DNA of 64,000 nt from Dicyema japonicum (GCA_011109175.1 RDEW01000005.1:904903-968902); one strand, 5' to 3'; positions 12,228-22,510 are shown, counted from the first letter of the stretch. The notes: generated by a model from the sequence alone, not told the origin. Program-made: numbers and translations.

Positions 12228-12512
12228 TCTCAAGTAGGAGTTTTTCCTTTACAGCTTGTCCGTAGTTGTTTCGGATTAAATTAAATTATTCCAAAGTCAA
12301 GGGTAACCAAACTAACTAATTCCTTGATCCTAACTCGTTCTAGCATTCCAGAACTTGTTTCCAGGAAACGACATTATTCCCCAGAAAAGAATAGTTGGAT
12401 CCTCTTGATGCCGGCCAGGCATTGGGCGTCTCTTCAGTAAGGTGGATCCAATGACGCCATCGGAAGGAAGAAAATAATTTATGACCAACTAGCCACATAG
12501 CACTTGAACAGT
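12228..12512 (-). repeat. SINE-like repeat copy
   Basis: The reverse complement is closely similar over about 260 bases to 62955-63220. Shared blocks include GATGGCGTCATTGGATCCAC, CTGGCCGGCATCAAGAGGAT and GAACGAGTTAGGATCAAGGA. Its end (GTTAGTTTGGTTAC, then TTGGAATAATTTAATTTAA) resembles the tails of the local LINEs. There is no coding capacity. Confidence 0.7.
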
Positions 12513-12711
12513 AGTAGTTTACAAGGCTTTTTGAGTGTATTGGATATCATCTTATTCCCCTTACATTTCACGAAAAGTGCAGGAAATTTATACCAAAAGT
12601 AACTTGACAGAAGCTATCTTTGAAGTTTTACCTGTGATTATCATAGAGGCAAAAAAGTTTTTGGTTTTAATCTATGAAACCAAATTCGGGAACAGATATA
12701 GGGTTTTCGGC

Positions 12712-12759
12712 NNNNNNNNNNNNNNNNNNNNNNNNNNNNNNNNNNNNNNNNNNNNNNNN
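12712..12759. other. Assembly gap (48 Ns)
   Basis: A run of N from 12712 to 12759. It abuts the left copy of the 38-bp motif that borders the integrase region, so sequence outside that copy is unknown. Confidence 1.
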
Positions 12760-12797
12760 CATGGGCCAAGCGTTACCTATGGGCAGCCTGTTACATT
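12760..12797 (-). repeat. Left copy of a 38-bp inverted motif bordering the integrase element
   Basis: The block contains GCGTTAC, ATGGGCAGCCTGTTACATT. Its reverse complement is present at 14441-14478 with a few mismatches. Confidence 0.6.
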
Positions 12798-12879
12798 AAC
12801 CTTGAACCAAGATTAACTTCAATTAACTTCAATTAATTTTATAAATGATTTATTAACCACAAAAAATTAAATTTAAGTA

Positions 12880-14175
12880 ACTTTTTTTAGTCTACTCATT
12901 AATACAGTCGATATTTCTCCTTTCGAATTTTTTATCTATCAAATTAAATTATTTAAAACTACCTCCACGCGATTATTCGATAAAATATTAATTATTTCTG
13001 CAACTGGATAATACTGAGACTCAAACTTATTCAGTCGCAATGATGGATTTGTTCCAAAGTCCTTTTTAGCCCGAACCTATTTATTAATGTTTTTGATTCA
13101 TACTTTATCTCCCTCGTTAAAAATATATTTACTATTATGAACATTCATTTTCCTGTTCATAGCTTTGTAATAATTTGAATTTTCTTCAATCGATTTAATT
13201 TCGAAATTGAATCTCTTCGCATTCGGACACAAATTATCTGACTGGAAATTATCTAGATATAAATTTTTTTAAATCAAACTACGTGAATTTTCAATAGATT
13301 CTGGAGTCGAACAATTAACCAAATCGTCAATTTGTTCTGGAATCGCACACTTATCACTTAAATTATTTAAGTCCTTGTGCTCGTGAATTGTTAGGCCTTC
13401 CGTGAATTTGCTTAATGTTAAAATCTTCGCAAAGTTTTGTTATTTCTTGATTTTTAAATTCAGAACCATTGTCCGACTGAAGAAATTTACATGGCCCATT
13501 CAGGCGGAACGAAGATCTTAAGTTTTCACATACTTCTTTACCAGAATTATTATAGAGTGGTCGTACAAAAGCGAATCTATAAATTAAAAAAAACAACATA
13601 CTATATATGTCAATGACCGCTAAAATTCATTTGAAATTTTCATTTAATGTTGAAAATTTTTTCAGGTCTATTAGATCTACCTGAAAACGTTCATTTGGAG
13701 AAGAAGCAAACATATGGTGATTTATATCTCCAATTAAAAAAATCACGAACTTTTAAAGGACGCGAAAATTTGCAGACTTCACAATTTCGAATGACTTTTC
13801 TGATAATCTCATTCTTTACAGTGAAGTATCTTTGTCGACATTCATACTCAATTTTATTGACTCCTCCGTGTGAAAACTCGTGCAACGATTTCGCAACATG
13901 CTCCATTTCGGTTTCATTATCCAGGGATATGACTAACTTGGATCAGTTGATTTAAGATACAGTCTAAAATTATTGCAATTTACAATACCTGTCATTGATA
14001 ATAGAAAAATTCTCTATCTTCTTTACAAGCCTATATTTTCGGTGCCTCGGAAGATTTTCGGGAAATTTATCATGCAAAGCATCTTTCAAAGTTTGATATT
14101 CAACGCAATCTTTCACAAAACCCTTGTAAGAAGCCATTGCAACAAAATAATCTTCCATGCTATAAATCACGCTAG
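12880..14175 (-). mobile_element. Integrase-type transposase (H2C2 zinc region plus DDE core), degenerate
   Basis: The minus strand holds, in order: an N-terminal piece (14170-13970); a zinc-binding H-H-C-C region with SHGGVNKIEYECRQRYF and IRNCEVCKF (13906-13691); then an rve-type core with VDLIDLKKF, LQSDNGSEFKNQEI and an RPNNSRAQG end (about 13690-13363). The first aspartate lies in VDLID and the second in SDNG. Further 3' readings (ALKRFNFEIKSIEENSNY-like, then NEGDKV) continue to about 12880 with stops. No reverse transcriptase or protease was found beside it, favouring a Ginger-like cut-and-paste transposon over an LTR element. Frames change at least twice, so it is probably inactive. 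In-frame extra residues (MLFFLIY) interrupt the core after the first strands. Confidence 0.65.
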
Positions 14176-14286
14176 AAATCTAGGTTTACCGCTATAAAAA
14201 ATAAAATCTTTATAATCATAACATTTATGAATAAAAAACTAATTTAACAGGATTAAATCACGATATAAATCGGATATATAAAATTA

Positions 14287-14416
14287 AATGTCGGATAATC
14301 CAATGAGGGACTCAATTTCACCTTTGTCGGTCTGGGATCACTTAGTTAGATGAGAACTTTTATTTCTTTCTTTTACCCAGTGATCCTGAGGGTAATAATA
14401 ATAATGTCGGATAATC
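14287..14416 (+). mobile_element. Minimal LINE-3'-end insertion with 14-bp target-site duplication
   Basis: AATGTCGGATAATC occurs at 14287-14300 and again at 14403-14416. The roughly 102 bases between them resemble the last part of a jockey-like LINE 3' end: TGGGATCACTTAGTTAG, then TTTACCCAGTGATCCTGAGG, then (TAA)n. The same end is seen at 54840-54920 and 45817-45870. This is an almost completely 5'-truncated insertion or a very short SINE. Confidence 0.8.
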
Positions 14417-14440
14417 AAAAGACCTTTTCAAGGTCGAAAA

Positions 14441-14478
14441 AATGTAACAGGCTGCCCATGCGTTACGCGCCGCCCATG
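14441..14478 (+). repeat. Right copy of the 38-bp inverted motif bordering the integrase element
   Basis: It contains AATGTAACAGGCTGCCCAT and GCGTTACGCGCCGCCCATG, the inverted partner of 12760-12797. Confidence 0.6.
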
Positions 14479-14519
14479 TGACATATTATAATTAAATTAA
14501 TCTAGGAAACTTGAATCGC

Positions 14520-15035
14520 CAGGCTGTTTCATCTGACAATAGCTATCGAGATAAGCTCTCGAAGCCATCCAGACTCATGTAGATCTTTGGTGGCTGTTTG
14601 AACCTTCATTCTCTTCTGATCCTTAGCTTTTTTAGAATCATGACCTGGTCCCGAGACTGAAGCGGGAAAAATTATCGGAGAGTATGCATCAACACACGTA
14701 ACGTCGCAAACCAGGTTCCGACCATTACCAAATGGGAATTTTGTCGTCCCGTCAGGGCGTTTGTCATCATCTTGGTTGAGACCAGTGGCTCCAAAATGCA
14801 GTTGTGGCCAGCAGTGGAAAGTGCGTTTTTCAAAGTCTCGTTGAGACAGGAATGCCTTGGGAAACGTCCCGCGTTCAACCTGCAGAACAGTGAATTGTAG
14901 CCATATGGATCGATCAAACGTCCACAACGACATTTTTGCCCCGAATACACTTTAATATAAGACATCTTCTGAATGGCAGCTAATCGTTTTGAGATATGCA
15001 TGTCTTCTCGCATCCCCAGTTGTCTCAAGGTGCTC
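14520..15035 (-). mobile_element. LINE C-terminal domain (C.CG...DKRPDG type), left-arm copy
   Basis: The minus strand reads KCRCGRLIDPYGYNSLFCRL, then RFPRH, then a one-base shift into DDDKRPDGTTKFPFGNGRNL and VCDVTCVDAYSP. This zinc region followed by an 'RPDG...W..G..L.WD.T..D' block is common at the end of one class of LINE polyproteins and may be a nuclease-like fold. The frameshift near 14780 shows decay. The right-arm copy is at 52185-52795. Confidence 0.75.
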
Positions 15036-16300
15036 CTTATTTTTTAAAGGACATGTCTCGAATACGATTTCTGATTAGTCGCTTTCAGAACATTAAGATA
15101 TAGGTCCTTCCACAAGTCCACAGCCCCCAATGGTGTCATAGATACATTCAATCCAGAATAAGAGTTGAGGACCAAAATTCGATGTGTTTCTATTTCTAGC
15201 GATTAATGGTAGAGTAAATTTGAAAGGATCTTTCAGTTCGCCTTGTCAATTTAAAAAAACACGAGAATCCAATAGCAAGAATATTTCGATTGCTAAACAT
15301 ATTCACGTAATGAAGGTGTCAAAAAAGAGTTCATCTCGAATTTGAAATAACTTCTGCAACATCCATGTGGGTATTGTGGAAAATCTCATTAAATATGAGA
15401 GGTGTTCTTTCAGCAGCCATTCAGAATATTTTAAGTGTTAATCAAATGTGAATTCTGACGACAGCTACTCAAATGAAACTGAACATTCAGCATACAGGCA
15501 TATGAACTACTTTTTTAAGAGTCCTCTCGTAGAAGATGCAGTTCTAGAGGACAGTAGTATAGATGACAATGTCTTCGCAATGGGAGTTCTGAAATTCTTG
15601 ATATACCATTCTGATTGCATAGTTGGAGTCTTTGAAGGTAGATGTAATAGATTTGAATTGACGGCCATCTGAAAGTCAATGTATTTCTGTTGTAGAACGT
15701 TGTGGAATTGTTGCATTTATAGGTTTCCAATCATGAAGGGACATATATATTGGCGGTGGACACCTGGAACCGCTTTTTTTAACTGCACAGTTAAAACCAT
15801 CGCTACTTTGGTTATACGTATGTTCCATTATAACGTGGACAACTCAGGGTGTCACTATTAGCCTTGAAGTAATATATTAATTTAACTTATTTACGTAGAA
15901 AATGTTTAAAAATGTAGAAAACGTTTGTTTGAACGACTTAAATGCACAAATGTGGATATTTTATTAAAGAATACAATATTTCCATCTAATTCATACTTGG
16001 ATGCACTCCCATTTTTCTATTAATTCTTATAAAAATATCTTTTAAAATTTCGATACCACTTTTATTTTTTAATTTCACCGTAAACGCATATTAGAAGGAC
16101 CACTTTCTATTCCTGACAAAATATGAGCAAAAAATAGAATTTTCTTTACCGCAAATGTGAAATATTATCTAATTTTGTGTTCAAACAGATAAAAAGTGAA
16201 TCAATTTTTATTTTTATGGCTAGAGCTTATTTTTGTACTTTAAGCATAAACAACCAAAATCAATTAATTTAATTAAAGAAAACTAAAAATCACTTATTTT
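15036..16300. other. Mostly non-coding part of the left arm, with a 413-bp left-only segment
   Basis: 15373-15785 has no counterpart in the right arm, where the flanks are joined directly near 51850. It contains an open frame 15448-15672 (HMNYFFKSPLVEDAVLED) of unknown origin. The remainder matches 51330-52190 and shows nothing recognisable. Confidence 0.45.
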
Positions 16301-16306
16301 TAATGT

Positions 16307-16516
16307 CTAAGACCAGTGTGGGTGTTTTCCTTTACTTCTAGTGGAAAAGATTTGGGTTTCTAAAAAATCACCCAAACATACATTACTATCCTTCCTAGAA
16401 TTAACAGAAATTATTTCATTAATTAGACTGAAAATAAAAAAAAACAAGAGAACTTTATAGTTCATGGCTTGTAATTTTGTACAAATTTCTTGTACATTTT
16501 TGATGAAGTCAGTCAT
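16307..16516 (-). CDS. Hypothetical small protein with N-terminal hydrophobic segment
   Basis: An open frame of 69 codons, or 52 from the internal ATG. The internal start gives MNYKVLLFFFIFSLINEIIS, which looks like a secretion signal, followed by a short polar tail with a single cysteine. The right-arm counterpart (about 51120-51330) is frameshifted and has lost bases in the NVCLGDF region. No family was recognised, and it could be a chance frame or an exon. Confidence 0.3.
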   Translation of the reverse strand: MTDFIKNVQEICTKLQAMNYKVLLFFFIFSLINEIISVNSRKDSNVCLGDFLETQIFSTRSKGKHPHWS

Positions 16517-16529
16517 GAACCCCTAAAAA

Positions 16530-16602
16530 TTAAAATATGAAAACTTGTATTTTCTTTTCTCTTTGGCATTTAAAATATGAAAACTTGTATTTTCTTTTCT
16601 CT
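16530..16602. repeat. Local tandem duplication, left arm only
   Basis: A 33-base unit (ATATGAAAACTTGTATTTTC inside it) occurs at 16530-16562 and 16570-16602, period 40. The right arm has a single copy near 51085-51115. Confidence 0.85.
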
Positions 16603-16678
16603 CGGATTCCAGAGTCGATTGACGCATTACAAGTGAACGAGTTTTATTTTACGAGAAACACAATTAAATCAAACTTTA

Positions 16679-17430
16679 CTACTCGCTTCTAAATATTGAA
16701 GGAATATATTTTCTATTCAAACAAACCTCAAGGATGACATCTCTCTCCACTACTACTCCTTCGTAATGATCAAATGACATCACGAAAATTGCAGAAACGT
16801 TGTGGTTAATTCCTCCCAAGATTCCATAAAGGTAGTCAAACGTGCTTTCATTTGACTTGACAAAGACGGTATCGTAAAGGAAAAGTAGACCAATGCAAAT
16901 ACCAGGAAAAATCATCATCGAATTGAGAATTTAAGATGGGTAGAGTATAATAGGATGGATAGTACAACAGATGCACATTTTATTTTTCCAGTTATGATGA
17001 AATCTCATCTCAATAAAGAAATCGAAGTGTTCATTATCTGAGGAAACCTTATATTTTCCAGTTTTTTTTAAATCAATGAACCCTTTTCGAATCGATATAT
17101 GTAGTTTTACTTTGCACTTGAGGAAAATTTTTAGAGAATAAATGAATATCGTCTCCAAATCTATAGCCGATCTAGTTCGACTCGAAATTTTAGATTTTTT
17201 TCAAACGGAATCGATAGACAACTCAGTTAATTCAGCAAATCTGAATGATTTTCGAAAACACGTTGCGTCTGTGATGTTTTTAAAAAGAGTAAGAAAGGCT
17301 AAAATGATTTTTTGCTTTTATATTGGCTCCCTAATAAATAGATACCCCCAATCGTCTTCACAAGATCGAATCTGACGTGCAAAAGATGTTTGGCGTTCAG
17401 CTCCCCAAGAGTTTAGTGTTTCCTGCATAA
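16679..17430 (-). CDS. Hypothetical spliced gene, left-arm copy
   Basis: No family was recognised with confidence. From 17430 downward the minus strand reads WGAERQTSFARQIRSCEDDW, then after an apparent GT-AG intron FLTLFKNIT and RFAELTELSIDS. A further intron gives IGYRFGDDIHLFSKNFPQVQ and, after a 28-nt intron, VSSDNEHFDFFIEM. The last part (16918-16679) starts with a signal-like MMIFPGICIGLLFLYDTVF and contains YLYGILGGINHNVSAIFVM. The GYRFGDDI block faintly recalls the Bet3/TRAPP family, but this is untested. The right-arm copy at 50114-50970 is damaged differently. It may be one gene or two. Confidence 0.35.
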
Positions 17431-17647
17431 AAAGACATTAAGAAAATAAAAAATTCTCGTTTATTTTGAATCACTAATTTCGCATAAAACTATAATGCTT
17501 GCAAAAACACTTAATATTTTAATTTCGCACAAAAATCATAAATGAAATAAATAATCATTAACAGCTAGATTTTCAAAAATTTGAATAGAATTTATTAAAC
17601 CAGGAAAGAAAAATAAGGAATAGGGCTAAAGATTTTGAATCGGTTTG

Positions 17648-18352
17648 TTATTTTTTGCGTTTTTTGTTTAATTTTTCGCAATCTAAGCATTTTTCAGGCT
17701 CTTTACTTTCCTGAGCCTCCAAATAATTGAGAAAAGGCTTCAAAACTAATATGGTTAGCAAAATAATACAAAACGGTGGAATATATTTATGCATACAAGA
17801 AATGGGGTCTTCAATATCTTCGGGAGGTGGTTGGTAATACATAAATGGGTTATTACCTCCAAAATAAGATCATATGTAGATTTATGTCGATTTTGGCTAT
17901 ACGAATAGTTATAAGAGTCTTGATAGTATGAATTAGCCTCATTTTGGTACAAATTCTGATTATATGTTGGATAAGAATTAAAATCTTGGTTATAACTTTG
18001 AAATCTATTCTGGTTCGAATACTGATTATATGTTGAATTAGTATCATAATTTTGGGCGGTTGATTGAGATTGAGAATTGTCTGTAACTGAAGAGCAAACG
18101 GGATAATAATTACTAAATTTATCCCAAAGTGAACTTACTCCCACCACTTCTCAAGCAATCCAGGTTGATTCTCCCACGCTCACAGGTTTATCGTAGTTGA
18201 TCTATTTTATTAAAACAAGAATCTAACTTCTTTGGTGAAATTATCTGCAATGTCTCCGGTCTCCATATGATGGAGATACTCATAGACGTTTTCAGTTAGA
18301 CTTTAAGTTACTAAAAGAATTACTTGTAGTTATTGTTATCCTTGTTATCCAT
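17648..18352 (-). pseudogene. Decayed left-arm copy of the SSBP-like LUFS gene
   Basis: It is colinear with the right-arm gene at 49190-49894, including the same three intron positions. One extra base near 18165 shifts the frame inside the LUFS domain (after VSVGES). One missing base near 17870 shifts it again in the Y/N/Q-rich part. Two residues at the domain core are also changed (HHMETGD for HHMGAGD, NFTKE for NFIKE). It is therefore a pseudogene unless these are sequencing errors. Confidence 0.75.
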
Positions 18353-19135
18353 TTTTCGTATTTACTTTGATTATTTTATTTGAAATTTTGGTATAATTAT
18401 TTTTTAATCTTATAAAAATAATATTTAAAATATAAAAAAATAATAATAGAATTATCTATTATTATTTTTATGTGAGGACTTGGCCGTAGAATTCCCTGAA
18501 TATTTTTAGTTTTATTCACTCTAGTCTAATTCAATATTAATAATCTGATTAAGGCAACTGGTTACATCGACAGAACTTAGATAAAATTTAGCCCTAACTG
18601 AACCCCAGTAAAAGTTAAGTTATTAATTTATTGTATGTATTAAAAAGATGGGCATATCATCGGCAGAGTTTTCTTGTTGAACGGCGATAATAATAAAAAC
18701 AGCCCTTCTGTCGAGGAGGAGTAATGTTTCCGCTATTAAACCTCTAGGCACGATACACATTTTATTTTTAAGAAAAAGGAAAGAACGTTTGAGAGGCCAA
18801 AATTTACTTTCATAGAATGAAGTGTAAATGATATTTTGGAGATCAAAAAAACTGCTATATTATCTTGTTTGATACAATTCTGCAAAGAAAATCAAAACTA
18901 AAAAACTGAAATTACAAGATAGTTGATAACTAGTAAAACCTTCAGATACATAATAACCTTCAGAATTGAAAAAATGACTCGTAAACTTCGTCAGAACCCT
19001 AACGTTTTCAGCTGAATTCATTAACCGTTTTGTCATTGGGAACCGAAACTCTTTGTTGAAAAACTGACTTTAAAATATAAAAAACTAACAAATTTCACTT
19101 AAAAACATAGAGAAATGTGTCAAGTTTGGTTCACA
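18353..19135. other. AT-rich intergenic part of the left arm
   Basis: Long A/T runs, including an ATTATT-rich palindromic stretch around 18400-18470. No gene was recognised. It matches 48465-49189 of the right arm. Confidence 0.45.
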
Positions 19136-19139
19136 TAGT

Positions 19140-19830
19140 CATGGAGTGAACTATATACTCCTTTCCAGAGTGAGAAAATAGTTTTAAAGAATGCAAAAAC
19201 AGACCTCCATAAAGAAAAATCAAGAATGACGACGTTTAAGGAAGACATGAAAATTATATTTAGGATTCTTCGTAATTTATTTAGTGTGAGCATAAAACTT
19301 GGACGTGTCTCTAATATCTGGATGATTTCCATTTTAGTAATGTTAGAAATACCTGGAAAAACAAAGATGGATCCATTAAGCTACTATCCTATCATCTATA
19401 TATGTTCTCTATCAAAAAGTATGGAGCGATTTATTTTCAAAAGGTATTGATCTCACTGAAAGTGGAATTTTCTATGTGAGCAGCAATTGGTTTTCACTCT
19501 GACCGATTCTGTTAAAAAAAGCCATATGTTTATTAAAAATTTTGTGCTAAAGATATTTTTTGTGGGACAAAGGCCTTACTTGTCTGATGTACTTTAACTT
19601 AAGAGAGGAGTCACAAAAGGATCAATCATTAACCGCATAGTATTTAATATCTTTATGGCCGACTTCCCAATACCAACTCACCACATACAAGACTCCTGAA
19701 ATACGTGAATGATGTGTTAATATTTGATGTGGCTTAGTCGGAATAGATGTCGCAAGGAAAATTAAAAGAATATAAGTAAGATATAAACCGATCACTGAAT
19801 CCGGGGCCACATGAGATCCATCCCCTAGAA
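19140..19830 (+). mobile_element. Jockey-like reverse transcriptase remnant, left arm
   Basis: The frame 19226-19450 reads KLGRVSNIWMISILVMLEIP then PLSYYPIIYICSLSKSMERF, matching the 'P..WK...V..I.KPGK....SYRPISLL..LSK..ER' region of jockey-type RT. Further on, through stops, RGVTKGSIINRIVFNIFM equals the 'GVPQGS.LSP.LFN.F' block and NDVLIFD the Y-x-D-D block. Several conserved residues are replaced. The right-arm copy lies at 47740-48460, minus strand. Confidence 0.6.
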
Positions 19831-20082
19831 AAGAAGAAGCCCATTTTTTTCTTAAATAAGGTTAAAATAATAATTTTGGTCTAAGATAAAATTTGACGTC
19901 AAATGGGGTAAAGAAGGGGATGACAATTTTTTTTAAAATAAAAGTAAAAATGAACTTTTTAGTTTATCCCAAACAATTATAAGTAATTCGCAGACAGGTG
20001 AAATTAAATATTTCCCATGCAGAAATAAGAGACTCTGATTCAGGGAGTTTTACATGGGGCTAAAAGGTAAGTCAAATAAAAT

Positions 20083-20235
20083 TATTGTTGACAACAAATG
20101 TAAGAAATATAACGCTCATACTACTTTAAAGTCCTGTAACTCCAATAAGTGCATCCAACATATCTGCAAATGTATAAATAAAGGAACCAATAATGTCATC
20201 TTCATTCCAGAACTAAATGAAAAAGACAAATAATA
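20083..20235 (+). mobile_element. Helitron-like N-terminal fragment, left arm
   Basis: The reading IIVDNKCKKYNAHTTLKSCN, followed by NKCIQHICKCINKGTNN, matches the 'VDNRWVVPYN..L......N.....IKYL.KYI.KG.D' stretch of Helitron replication-initiator/helicase proteins. Only about 50 residues remain. The right-arm copy lies at about 47340-47500 on the minus strand. Confidence 0.5.
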
Positions 20236-20246
20236 TAAACATACAG

Positions 20247-20760
20247 TCCGACCTCGTTATGGGGAAACCCAAACTGCCGAGAAAACCCCAATTTTGGGGA
20301 GATTTTATAATTTTGATAATAATGAAATTTTTTTAACTAATAAACCCCCAGATGGGGACAATAAGTGTGACAATTCTTAATTTTTAAATTTGTCTTAGAA
20401 AATTTTGAAGGGATGTGACCAGGAAGTTAAATCAAAATGAAAAAATCTGAATATATAAGAAAATAAATTCAGATCTGTATAAATACTTTAAAGGAAGTCC
20501 GACTGAAAAGGGAAGAAATCTTATGTGAGGCTATATGTCAATTTGGGTAATTGGTACCAATTAAATACGGAATTTAAAGTTTTTTGTTCTCTCAGATGCA
20601 AAAGTTTCCCGGCCAATATTAAAACTTATTTTTGCAAAATTGCAAATAGCCAATCTAACAAAGACTTACTGATAGATGATGTAACTTGTCTGCTTGTGGC
20701 CTGGGACGGAATAAATCATAAATACGAAATTGCTTTGGAAAGTCTCGGAAAATAAACTTT
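20247..20760 (+). mobile_element. Pogo/Tigger-like DNA transposon remnant, left arm
   Basis: At 20247 the sequence CAGTCCGACCTCGTTATGGG looks like a pogo/Tigger terminal repeat. The frame 20525-20755 contains NIKTYFCKIA and LLIDDVTCLLVAWDGINHKY, which fits the C-terminus of Tigger transposases ('lk.yYr...', '..DA...l..aW..v....I.n'). The DDE core is missing. The right-arm counterpart is about 46790-47335. The family assignment rests on short matches. Confidence 0.5.
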
Positions 20761-21063
20761 ATGATACTAGAAAACAACATTAATAAGAATATAATTGGAA
20801 AATGAAAAAGAGACTTTTTATGATGATCCGAAGAAGATAACAAGAGACATTTAGAGTATGAAGTTATGAAAGAAACGGAACGTGCTTTTAGAATGCACCT
20901 TAATGTAGTCAAACAAGAAACTCTTGAAACTGTTCTTAATATTATTTTTTGCATTCACTACAAAAAAAAGAACAAAATAACATGAAAATGACAGATTTAT
21001 TTATCAATAAATAAAAATCTAATCATTTATCTTGTTTTCAATACATATTTTATTTTAACAGAT

Positions 21064-21545
21064 AAAGGAGATCTTCCGTACGATAGTGGAGGGTATCTTC
21101 AACGTCCGGTTTGAGGAACACTCATGGAAGCAAGCCACGCTGCCAGTGAGACTCGGAGGACTTGGAATTCTGACCCTGTGAACCTTTCTCTCTCTTCATG
21201 CCTATCATCGCTAGTGGCCTGTAACTCCCATGTTAAGAGGATTCCACACTCTCTACCTGAATTCTCTATTGACAAGGACGCCGACCATGCTCGTGAGGCC
21301 TGGAGAGGCACTTATCAGCTTTCCCTGCCTTCCTCGTTCTCTCAGCGGGGCTTGTTAGATTATATATTAATCTAACTCTTTCTTTAAATAAATAAGAAAA
21401 TCAGGGTAATTAGTTATCCCCACCGACATAGTCGACCATGTGTTTCGCCTCATGGTAGCTTTATTGATCAACTTGAAAGCTCATTGGGTTTTGCAGACGT
21501 CATATGAGCGTGGCCAGACATCCCAGTCTCTTGAGGAAGGATAAA
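21064..21545 (+). mobile_element. LINE fragment with 'WKQATLPVRLGGLG' motif, left arm
   Basis: The plus strand reads FRTIVEGIFNVRFEEHSWKQ then ATLPVRLGGLGILTL, a hallmark block that precedes the C.CG/KRPDG region in one LINE class. It decays after about 21370. 21400-21540 resembles, in reverse, the 3' end of the same class. The right-arm copy is 46190-46500 on the minus strand. An open frame in another phase (21124-21375) is a shadow. Confidence 0.6.
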
Positions 21546-21873
21546 TATTTCTTACTTAATATTTTTCTTTAATCTGATATTTTTGTATGTTAAATCAGAT
21601 AGAATTAGGCATTTGTTGCAATAGAGGTACGCCATCACCCCAACATTCCGATTACTTGGCTAATTGGTCAAGAAAATTGTTATTATTTTTACCCCCAGGA
21701 TCATTGGGTCAAAGAGAAGAAGTAAAAGTTCTCGGGGTCGAAAATCCTTACATTGGACATGGTCAAGGAAATAAAAATTCTAAAAATTTTTGGTTAAAAT
21801 TTTAAATCCATAATTAAATAAAGAAATTTTATAAAAATCATAAATTACAATTTTAAGACTTGGGTTGCCCTAA

Positions 21874-22249
21874 TTAATTGAATTTTGAATTATTAGACAA
21901 TTTTGTTAATTTGATTGATAACTCCCGTTTAGAAAAATTTCTTCCAATCTGTTCCCCAAACCAAATAATTTTTTCATCCATTTTAATAACTTTTATAAGT
22001 TCTTGGAAACTCATGGGACATTCAGAGCTTTTATTAACAACAGCCAAGTAAAAATTATCAATAAATGGCAGCTTTAAAAATTATTTAAATGATTACCTGT
22101 TTTTTGAGAATAAAACAGTATTTATTCAGGATCAATCTTGCCTGATCGACATCAGTGTTGATGCGAAAAACGTATTCTTTTTCTGATGAGAATTTCACTA
22201 TGTGGAATATAAATGCCAACAAAATAAAGTATTTTATAAAACTTTCCAT
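21874..22249 (-). CDS. Stand-alone proprotein-convertase prodomain-like secreted protein, left-arm copy
   Basis: It has two exons and a 25-nt GT-AG intron, encoding 116 residues. The sequence is identical to 45302-45677 over the whole gene and about 60 bases beyond. See the right-arm entry for the domain reasoning. The start is the ATG at 22249, which opens a clear signal peptide. Confidence 0.6.
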
Positions 22250-22510
22250 AAATTAACGAATAAATTCAAGTTTTTGTTTAAATTGAATAAAATTTCCATA
22301 TTAAGAAACAAAAATATTAACAAAGGAAATAAAAAATTTTAACGGGTAATTTTAATTTCTGAGTTCTGATTCAAAAAAATCTTAATTTTTTTAATTTTGT
22401 ATTGAATACCATATAAGGCCATGTGATTTTGATAAAATGAAGCAATTTTGAAAATAATCAGGTCTTTCTGTTTTACTTAAAATAAAAATATATAAACAAG
22501 CTTTTTTGGA

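Noticed and set aside
12535-12816. 93-codon open frame
   Set aside because: It runs through the block of Ns, so its continuity is artificial.
12880-14175. LTR retrotransposon or retrovirus-like element
   Set aside because: Only integrase parts were found, with no reverse transcriptase, RNase H, protease or long terminal repeats nearby.
21124-21375. 83-codon open frame beginning MEASHAASETRRTWNSDP
   Set aside because: It is a shadow of the LINE frame WKQATLPVRLGGLG in another phase.
21587-21805. 72-codon frame conserved residue for residue in both arms (also 45963-45745)
   Set aside because: It looked like a conserved gene, but its complement contains the jockey-like LINE 3' end (CCCAATGATCCTGGGGG plus TAA-type tail), and the whole region is nearly identical between arms, so openness is explained by low divergence.
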